A DNA stretch of 64,000 nucleotides from Takakia lepidozioides (taxonomy: Eukaryota; Streptophyta; Takakiopsida; Takakiales; Takakiaceae): assembly GCA_030704615.1 (NCBI GenBank), contig CM060731.1, positions 71,776,756 through 71,840,755 of the forward strand, given 5' to 3'. Shown here one piece after another: positions 55,941-64,000 of the stretch (position 1 is its first letter; every line of letters begins with the position of its first letter). Under the pieces are notes generated by a model. The model made no database searches. It worked only from the letters and a program-made list of their open reading frames with translations, and was not told where the DNA came from. The position numbers and the translations under genes are program-made.

Positions 55941-56174
55941 GGGGGGTTTATTTTGGGGGTGAATTGGGGGTGGTTTTTTGTTTTTTTCCTGGTTTTGTAT
56001 TTGGGGATGGGAGAACTTATAGTTCCATTTCTCTGAGTTCGCAGGTACACAATTGAGCAAGCATGAATCGAGGGTGAGGACGGTGTGACACATGAATAAG
56101 ATGGAAGATGGAAAGATGGAAATATATTTACAAGAAATGAGCTGAAAAGCTCACAAGGGTTCAGTAGACTGACC
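55941..56174. other. 3' non-coding region of CACTA 2
   Basis: T- and G-rich sequence followed by AT-rich sequence after the subterminal repeats, with no coding signal. It probably holds the 3' untranslated region of the minus-strand gene. Confidence 0.4.
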
Positions 56175-58417
56175 CTAAGACCTACATGGACTAGGACTAG
56201 TCATCCTCATCCTCATCCTCAGTGGAGGACTCAGAGGTATCTGATGAGCCTGATGACTCCACGCCCTTTGCCAGAGCACGTAAATGAGGCGGCGTTCCCC
56301 TAAGTCCCACAGAGCTCTCATCCACTCCCTGGGCATGACCCTCGACCTCATCCATACTAGTGCCCTATAGTGCACTCATCCCCTCTGTGTTGGCCATGTT
56401 CTTCATGAGGGATTGCCAACCATGCTCCTTGGCGTAGTTGTACTCTACCGGAGATGGCTTCATTTCAAACGCGCGTTGCTACACATGCCATAAATTAATG
56501 TCAGTTCTTCGCAATGATGGAGCCAGAAAGAAGTCATAACAAAATCCATAGGGAAGTACGACTTACAAATCGCAAGATAAAACCCTTGGATCCGCCGGCG
56601 CCCCACTGTGTGTGTGGATTCGTGCTTGTCAAGGCGGACTGTTGTTGCTTCGCGTGCCCGGTCAAATTTGGCCTTGTTTGCGGCATCAGTCTCTCCCGCA
56701 ATGAGTGCATCCTACGATACCTATGCACACCCCCCCCCCCCGGAACAATTAGTGAATTACACACATACGTTGCATCGAATCCACCTCATTAATGCACATG
56801 CGACAAATGGAAGGTGACATGATTCAGGATTTGCCAACTTGTGTAGTTCCATAAGGTGGTTTGGGTATGGCCCCCTTTTTCATTGCCCTCCAAATGATCT
56901 GTCTGGCACGGTTCCTCCTGTCCTTCAAGTTTCGCCCCACCATCTCCATCACCCTTGTGTCACTCCAATTGCTCGAAAACCGGCGGTCTAACTCACGGGC
57001 ATACGCCCGCTTCGCGCCAAAGTGCTGATCAGCCCACTCGATGTGCAAAGGGAACCACCTCAATGCGAGTTCAAAGGCTGGCTTCTTCATAGCCTCCCAG
57101 AATGCACCGCAGGGGTCATCATGGCGATTCACCTCCACCGGTGGCACCACGATCTTTGCCAACTCCACGTCTTGTATCGCCAAGGCCATCCCACCCTCTC
57201 CCTTCTTTGTAGCCACCTTCCCCTGCTCCTTTGCTACCCCACTGCCCTCCCCCGCATGCACACTCACCCCTTCCTGTCTATGGGACTACTTTTCCTTCCC
57301 CTTCTCCACGACCGTCTCTTCCCCTTCCCCACTACTTCCTCTCTCTCCTTCTCCCTCTCCCTTCTCTCTCTCTCCTTGGCAGCCCCTTCATTGATGGTAA
57401 AAGGGATCTCGGGAGATCGAGGCCTCTTCTTCTTACCTTTGGTGTTTGGGTCCTTCATGAACACCACGTGCTCTCCCTCATTGGCAACCCCGCTGGACTG
57501 CACCAATGAGGCCAGCCATGTTGCTACCTCCTGAAGACAAATAACCCCTCCAAATTCAAAAAAAGAAACAAACAACAAAGAAAATCATGCATGCAAAGGA
57601 TAAATCATGGAACAAGGTGCGAGAGTTGTACCTTTGCAAGCTTGTCCACTCGCCCCTGGTGTCACCCGATGTGGGAGGAGTCCCCGTTTCCGGATGTGCC
57701 CGCTCTATCCCCTCCCGGAGCGCCACTGGAAGTAGATTCCAGATGTGGAGCATAGCCGGCTGCGGCGCCCCGTAGTCCAGGCCCTTCTTTGCTGACCGCT
57801 CAGGCTCAGGGGGCGGTGTCGCTGATCGGCTAGGCTGCTCCGAACCGGCCCATACCTCCTCCTCTCCCCCCCCCCCAAATGTGTATCAGGGTAGAAGCCT
57901 TCACCCGGCTTGACTTCTTCGAGGCGCTTCGCTATATCTTGGCCACTTCATTGGCTCTCTTCGTCTCCTCCTCCCTCATCGACAACAATGGGCTGGCAAT
58001 GGAGGCTTTCAAAGGCCCTTAAACATGACGTTGGGCCTTGGCAAGTGCAGCCTTTGTTGCGGAGGAAGGGGTCGCTATGGGGGTGACATCCAAAAGGTGC
58101 CCATACCGGCCCCCCGAACGGGTGACGTGCTTGCCAAGGTACATTTCACCCGTCTTGGTGGCCGGGGATGTGCTCAACTGAGCATCCGGCTCAGCAACAA
58201 CCTCCCGAATAGGAGAGCTGGCTGAGCCGTCCCCTGGCACAACCAAGATGTGGACAAGAGGGGGGGTACTGGCCTCGGGGGGCAGACGAGCCCTCTGGCT
58301 GCGGTTGTCGACGGGGCTGGTTAGCCGTGAGACGCCCTGGCGCGTCACACGTGCCGGCAGAGCAAACGGATTGTCCGCCCCTTTCTTTGGGGCAGGGGAC
58401 TTCTTCTCTTTCCCCAT
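56175..58417 (-). CDS. Transposase_24-like (Ptta/En/Spm) second protein of CACTA 2, multi-exon
   Basis: Minus-strand exons in order: MGKEKKSPAPKKGAD (58417) with a polar N-terminus; about 57775-57600 with HIWNLLPVALREGIERAHPE; 57534-57270 with SPEIPFTINEGAAKERERRE, very rich in Arg, Glu and Lys; 57267-56824 with FELALRWFPLHIEWADQHFG and MEMVGRNLKDRRNRARQIIW; about 56730-56570 with RMHSLRERLMPQTRPNLTGH and PHTQWGAGGSKGF; and a Ser/Asp-rich tail to 56175 (SSTEDEDEDD). The Lys/Arg-rich helix then 'PHT.G..GSKGF' recalls the Transposase_24 family, thought to bind CACTA subterminal DNA. Exon limits are approximate. Confidence 0.5.
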
Positions 58418-58535
58418 AAGCTAGCACCTGTCATGCAAACCCACAAGTTGGCCTCATTAGGAACATTCCAGATCAAAAACAAAAAAAACCAAGCATGTCG
58501 GGGGCTGAGAGCAGCAAGTGCTCGGGGTCTCGAGA

Positions 58536-58569
58536 GGGGGCAACAAAGAGAAAAGAAAAAGGTGGGGGG
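58536..58569. repeat. Half copy of the CAACAAAG hairpin family, cut by retroelement C
   Basis: GGGGGCAACAAAGAGAAAAG through GGTGGGGGG matches the left arm of the hairpins at 14207 and 18170. The LTR of copy C begins exactly in the G-run, so the other arm should lie beyond the far end of copy C. Confidence 0.6.
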
Positions 58570-59577
58570 TGTCGCGCGGCTTTTACTCACCCATCCCTTC
58601 GCTATTCGAGGCGGAAACTCCAAGATAGAAGAGTTGGAAATCTCTAAGTACTCAGCCCGCGCAGAACAATCAGTCATGACCTACAGCTAGTGTATCATGG
58701 GGGTGTTTCCTATTTGTTTCCCTTTTGGTATTCATGTTAGCTATCTTACCATTGATAATTAAGTATCAGTTTGCTTTATCAATCTATTGGATTCCATCAG
58801 CTCATCCATTCATTTCACAGCTTCACTCAGATCTCTCTACACAGTGTGATTGTATCGTAAAAGTATCCGATTATGATTTATCAGGTATCAGGCCGAAGCC
58901 ATTGTGTCTCTAATCTGCTCTACAATATCATTACAGCCTTGCATATATCAAGCATCTACTCATCATCTCTCTATCTTCACTTCCGTTCTTCATCTCTGCC
59001 CGATCCCCTCTCCTTCATGACCAAGAAGTCCTTCTCCGAATGATCCCCCCCAATTCACCGTTTCTTCCCTTTATCTTCCTATCCGTGGTTCTAACCGTTT
59101 CCCTCACTAACCGTCGTCTGTGAACTAACATGTTCCCCACAGTCGTTCCCTGTCCTGCTCTCCGTTCCCTATGATCGTGACAGCTGTGTCAAGCTGTGAC
59201 TGGCTGTGTCAAATTGTGACGGGCTGTGACTGGCTGTGCGACTGTGTTTGGCTGTGTCGGGCTGTGACTGGCTATGTGGCTGTGTTGGCTGTGTCGGGTT
59301 GTGTTGGCTGTGACGACTGTGACGGGCTGTGTCGGCTGTGTCTGCTGTGACGACTGTAACGGGCTGTGTTGGCTGTGTCGGCTGTGATGACTGTGACGGA
59401 CTGTGTTGGCTGTGTCGGCTGTGACTACTGTGACGGGCTGTGTAACCCCCCTCTACAGTGCGCTGCTGTCACCCCTAAGGCTCCTGTTGGTCTCAGTGTT
59501 GGTCTCAGTCTGTGCAAAAATTAAGGGTACCCTACAGACCCCGTATAAGTGTCTAAGTCCCCGACAGTCCTCTAACA
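58570..59577 (-). repeat. 3' LTR of copy C
   Basis: 1,008 bp, in minus orientation TGTTAGAGGACTG...GCCGCGCGACA. The repeat array appears as GGCTGTG units at about 59170-59445. Outside the array it is close to the copy B LTRs. Confidence 0.9.
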
Positions 59578-59580
59578 TTA

Positions 59581-59593
59581 CCCCTTCCCCCCT
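59581..59593 (-). other. Polypurine tract of copy C
   Basis: On the minus strand GAGGGGGGAAGGGG-type sequence stands directly before the LTR start. It matches those of copies A and B. Confidence 0.75.
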
Positions 59594-59615
59594 CAAAAAG
59601 CTGTGTCCTCACGGT

Positions 59616-62600
59616 TTACTGCTTTCGATTAGCAAAGCTTTGTGAGTGAGCATCTTTTTGACGTTGAGAGTTTCGTGGCGGACTGTGTGTACGAGCCCGA
59701 GGTCTGTCTCTGGTTGACGGAGATGGTTGATCACTACCTGGATAAGTGAGGCCCTCTGGAGGCTGATATCGAGGTAACCTTTCCGGCATAGGAGACCCCC
59801 GTCGCTTCTTCTCTGCCATCTGAACTGCATAGTCTTCTCCCATGTCAAAAGAATTCGGTGAAGAAACAGTTGTATCAGAATCCTCATCGCCTCTCAGGTG
59901 TTTTAATTTTCGAACTTTTTGTGGAATCATCTGGGGCATACAATGCTGTCCTACCATGTCTGGAAGTTTGTATTTTACAACTTGGTGTAACCGCTGAACA
60001 GCAAAATTGGTGTAGACACTGAGCTCCTTGTCTGTCTAGGTGAGTGGGGTACCAATTACTGGTGCAGCGTGCAAGTATTTCCATGCCACATGTCCCTTAT
60101 AGAAAATGTCATCAATGCCGAATTTTTGTGTTGACAAATGGTTCCAGGCCGCTTGAAACCATGAACGAATTTGAGAATCCTTTTGCATCATAACTTTTGG
60201 GTCATATAGGTACATATGAGGTGGCACCGAAGGTAATACCCAATGATCTCACTGGAATAACTCAGAAAGCGTGTTTGCATCTTTTGTTGCTCAATGTGGT
60301 AACGTACCAGAAAACAAGCAGCGTAGTATAACCCGCATCCCATGACAATACTTGCTACCTCCTTGGTCTTGGTATAAATGAGTCCATGTACAACCTGGAA
60401 AGCAATCAATTCCCTCAACATGGTACCTGCCTCGTGCCAGTATTGTGCAAAGTGATGATCTTCAATATGTCGATTGTTCGGAAGAACTTTAGTTCTAGTT
60501 GCCACTGGCAGCCAAATACGCATGATTTGGTAGTAATGTGCGAATGACTGCGGAGGACTAAATTCTTTCCAAGCCAAATCCAACATGATGGGAATTTGGT
60601 TGAAGGGCATAATCATAGCCCTACTGTACTCCCTTGCAGCTGGAGTTTTAGGTGGGTTAAAAGCGGCATTGCCCCATACCTCCGGCTGTGGTGTGGTTGT
60701 AGTAACCACAGGTTCAGCTACTGATACAGTGACTTGTTGTGGTGGTGGTGGTGGTACTGGCTCTTGTATCATTGGCATCTCCTGCACCTCCTGTGAAGAC
60801 TGAAAAGCCAAAGTTCTGGCTTAAATAAGAAGCCATTAGCTGTTCCTGAGGGATATAGACTCTTTTGTCGATGTTTGAAGTGAGGTCTTCCACTTGAGTC
60901 TGGAGTCCGTCTACATCCTCTTGTAACTCTGCTATGCTACTATAGACATTGTCTATAGTAGTTGTGGCAATGTTCTGCACCTGCAGCCTGAGCTCATTCA
61001 TCTCGCTTTGGGTGAGCTTTCGTGGTGCTTTGCCCTCTACTGGCCCTTGTGCTAACCAGACCTGCATAAGGCTGTTATCCACCAAGTTGCTTGTGGTTCC
61101 CCTGAGAGCTTGCTTCTCTCTTAGCTTGTACAATTCCAACTGCTGTTGTAAAGCCTCCATGCGCTTCGCCTGAGGTTCAACCAATTGCGTATAAGCAGCA
61201 AGTAGATTATTGGCTTCCTTCCAAGCCTTGTTATTGACCGCGATTTCATTTCTATTGGCCATGATGGTTTGTTGCAACTCCACGATGTGCTTCTCTTGAT
61301 TAGCTTCAATCTGCCTGTATTGCTTGAAAGTATCTTCATTGCGACAGATTGTATTCTTCATATCGACAATGAGCTTCATTTGCTCAACATTCTCTTTTTC
61401 TGCCTTCGTACATTTTTCCGCTTGACTGTTTATTTCTTTTGTAGATTGGTCAAGCATAGTTGTAAATGTAGCACATTGTATCGCCATCCTGTCATGCACT
61501 GTCTGCAACTCCGTATGTAGTGCATTCACTTCTTGCAACTTGCTTTCATGCTGCACCTGCATTTGGTATAGCTGTTGCTTATGTGCTTCGTGCAACTGGT
61601 CTTGCGCGAGGCCTGCCTCAATCAATTGTTCCTTGGCCAATTGCAAAGCCATTTCTGTATTTCCCAAGTCCTGCTTCATCTTGAGAGTGACCTCTTCATC
61701 GACCTTGTTTGCACACTCAGTGGCTAGTCGAGCCTCAAACTCCTTCCTGAGTTCCTCTCTCAAGGCTGTCAATTGGGTAATTGGAACATGGGATTTGACA
61801 TAAGTCCCCAACAAATTAAGTGTCCTGCCTATGGAACTCATCAGCATTGCCTGTTGAGGGTCATCATGGTGAGGTTGCTGCTCTTCCTCCTGATCTTCAA
61901 CAGTGTGATGTCTCACGAACCATTCAGGCCATTGTCCCACCGGATTTTCTTCCTGAACTACTTCATCTATCACCGGTGCTACAGTGTCATGACCTTCCGC
62001 CTGTGGTACCTCCGACACAGGTGTGTGTATTATATGCACCTCAGGATTTCCCTTGGGCAACTGTTGCACCTCTGGGATCTCTGTCTCCTTGACCAGACCA
62101 GAATATTCATAGAGAAGGTCCCCCTTCTCCATTTCTGCCACTATCTGTTCTGTAGTTGGAATATCTAACCCTTCTCTTTCCAAATCAATTATTTCTGGTT
62201 GAGCTGCATGGATAACTTGTGACCTTGTGACAAGTCGATCAGTGGCTGTGATGGTTGTGATACAGAAGTAACTTCCTCCTCCCTCTCTGAAGGTCCTGCT
62301 TCCAGTAATAGCATTTTCTGTGCTGCTGTGCCTCTTCCGACCATGAGCTTGGGAAACATTATCATGCGGAATCCGTGAAGCCAGTGGATCCGCCACTACA
62401 GTCTTTCCCCGTCTCTGCCTCTTAGTCTCGGGTTGCCCTGCTAGTCCACCCTCACTGTGTGAAGAGCCTTGCTCTTCCATTGCAGTTGTTTCTGGCTCAA
62501 ACACTCCCATTTCCTTTCTTTCTTGCGCATCAAGTATGCCAGAATCAAGGATTATTTGAGCAATGATTGGGCCAGACACTATGATAGGAGACTTTGCGGT

Positions 62601-63817
62601 AGTACCTTGTAATCTTTTCATCTCCTCTACCAGTGCGTTGTACATAATGTCCGCCCATTGTACCTCTTGTCCCTTCAGGCCTTTGAGTATTTCCTCCGTG
62701 AAGGATCTGCTCAAATACTGTTGGTTCTGTTTCATGGCAATCAGAACGTTCAATACCTGGCCTACCTCTTTTAGCCCTGGGTACACAGCCTTGGTACAAG
62801 CATAACCCTGAGTTTTAAAGAAACTCCCTTCTTGGAATAAGTCCCCTATTTGCAGTCTTGCCCTGTGTTCCTCCACATGCACCTGACCTGCTGGCAATCG
62901 AAACAATTGCTGGAGGTATAGGGGAGTAATCATTAATTCAACTCCCTTCACCGTTGTTGTTCCTGTCCTTGGCTCAAAGTTCTGCAAAAATTGTAACATG
63001 TACTGTCTATGGTGTAGTGTCCAATCTAGGCTTTGCAATCCTTGCAATCTCAGCTCCTCCAGTATCTGTATCGCCTGTGGGGTAGCAATCGTTTGTTTCT
63101 GCAGAATTGTGGTGCTCTTCACCCTGATTTCCTCCATTCCTCTCACTCTCTTCATTTTAGACTCACAGAACTGTTTTGGCTGTAACAACTGCAGAATGCC
63201 TGTAGTGCACAAAGCATAAACGTATGGTTGCCGCAGAAAGCTATGGGTAATTTCTTGTAAGCCTGCGGGGCTTGCAAGCATCGCTCAAGAGAAAAGCTCC
63301 GCTCTGTCCTTTCGTGTCTATGCCACTGCGTAAGTAATATTGCGAGCGTATAGTCTGTTAGTTCCTCCATATTTTCCAAGCTATAGCATTGATGGTCTGT
63401 CCCGTCGAGACGCCCGTTACTCAGAACGACGCCGCCTCTTGCGCTCAATTTCCCTCCATTTTCTTGATCCTTTCTCTGGTTTTCTATTGGCTGTATCCGC
63501 TGTGACTGGATTTTAGATTTTATTTTCTTTAGTGGACTTTCCCTGTTGGATAGTCCACTAGGATCACACATGTGACAAGAATTCCGCTTTTCTGTACTTG
63601 CCGTTCGTTCCGTTTCCCTTTTTCCGTATTCATTAATGGGCCCGCCTTTCATCCCTTTTGACGGCCGTTCTTGTCCTCTTTCTTTTTGACACCTGCTCTT
63701 GCACTTCCTTCTCGGCTGTGTGTCGCGCCCTGACCTCCACGTGTCTATTTTTAAAGTAATTTCCGTTTTCTCTTCCGTCAGCCATTTTCCTGAAGTTATT
63801 ATGCGTCCACTTGTCAC
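59616..63817 (-). CDS. ORF3 of copy C: unknown large coiled-coil protein, best-preserved copy
   Basis: The central 855 codons (63281-60714) are uninterrupted. The N-terminal part (63817-63152), a middle part (60811-60188) and the C-terminal part (59957-59616) are in other frames, with breaks near 63220, 60800, 60200 and 59960. Content and order match copy B: FCGNHTFMLCALQAF, LQSLDWTLHHRQYMLQFLQN, KRQRRGKTVVADPL, the Glu-rich linker, the coiled coil (about 61690-61120), LVDNSLMQVWLAQGPVEGK, the Pro-rich stretch and the C-terminal block with IVMGCGLYYAACFLVRYHIE. Frame breaks fall at different places from copy B, so the parent gene was one long frame. No known domain was recognised; the coiled coil and basic segment would fit a structural or nucleic-acid-associated protein. 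Confidence 0.78.
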
Positions 63818-63837
63818 TGATTCTATGGATCGTGTAA

Positions 63838-64000
63838 CTTTAGTAGGCTGTGTTGAGCTGTGACAGGCTGTGTCATACTGTGTTACGCTGTGATAGGCTG
63901 TGATGCACTGTGGTAAGCTGTGATAGGCTGTGACACGCCGTGGTAGGTTGTGATAGGCTGTGTTGCGCCGTGCTGGGCTGTGATAGGCTGTGTCACGTTG
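63838..64000. repeat. CACAGCC array upstream of ORF3 in copy C (to the window end)
   Basis: GGCTGTGATAGGCTGTG-type units, the reverse complement of the array at 48813-49085. It lies directly upstream of ORF3 on the minus strand and runs off the window. Confidence 0.8.

Larger units (their letters stand above)
55249..58569 (-). mobile_element. CACTA DNA transposon 2, inserted in the protease of the split Ty3 pol
   Basis: CACTATAGGAAA at 55249-55260 is a CACTA terminus, positioned exactly where the protease frame stops. GC-rich subterminal repeats (55260-55940) follow, then a minus-strand gene with a Transposase_24-like product (56175-58417). The opposite terminus is not seen: at 58570 the LTR of copy C interrupts a poly-G stretch. 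Confidence 0.7.
58570..64000 (-). mobile_element. LTR retroelement copy C, 3' part (continues past the window)
   Basis: Minus-strand order entering from the window end: CACAGCC array (64000-63838), ORF3 (63817-59616), polypurine tract (59581-59593) and 3' LTR (59577-58570). The arrangement is the same as in copy B. The 5' LTR, gag and pol would be beyond 64000. Confidence 0.85.

Overview
The window looks like nuclear DNA from a streptophyte (land plant or charophyte alga). The evidence is exons of a plant-type FG-GAP repeat protein, plant-style CACTA transposons with DUF4218/DUF4216-type regions and a Transposase_24-like second protein, Ty3/Gypsy retrotransposons with a plant-type primer-binding motif, interstitial TTTAGGG stretches and GT-AG introns. 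A charophyte such as Chara is my guess, mainly because Ty3 elements carrying DNA methyltransferases are known from charophytes. The species cannot be fixed from the sequence alone. Nearly all of the 64 kb is mobile DNA; there is one 500-bp assembly gap (48067-48566).

Layout. 1-3.1 kb: no confident gene. 3.2-4.1 kb (minus): three exons of an FG-GAP host gene. 4.1-5.1 kb: five copies of a 28-bp palindrome. 5.7-13.3 kb (minus): CACTA element 1, a TNP2-type transposase plus a SET-domain methyltransferase-like gene. 13.7-15.1 kb: two 420-bp copies of a LINE 3' end. 14.2-19.3 kb: hairpins, a ~548-bp tandem repeat and a 28-bp inverted repeat. 20.5-20.9 kb: an unrecognised exon. 22.6-28.6 kb (plus): a MULE-like transposon flanked by arrays of GGCGCC-centred palindromes. 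28.7-36.8 kb (minus): a Ty3/Gypsy element with the order gag, protease, C5 DNA methyltransferase, RT, RNase H, integrase, PHD finger. 37-44.2 kb (plus): degraded retroelement copy A. 44.2-55.2 kb: an antisense Ty3 pol with a dUTPase-like domain, split by a nearly complete retroelement (copy B, 45455-54356, target duplication ATGCC). 55.2-58.6 kb: CACTA element 2. 58.6-64 kb (minus): retroelement copy C.

Two themes stand out. First, unrelated mobile elements carry chromatin-modifying or chromatin-reading modules: a DNA methyltransferase and a PHD finger in the Ty3 element, and a SET domain in CACTA 1. Second, copies A, B and C belong to one LTR family that encodes, in the env position just before the polypurine tract, an unrecognised coiled-coil protein of about 1,250-1,400 residues. 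The CACAGCC repeats in its LTRs recur directly upstream of this gene. Most frames carry a few stops or frameshifts, so these are recent but decaying copies.
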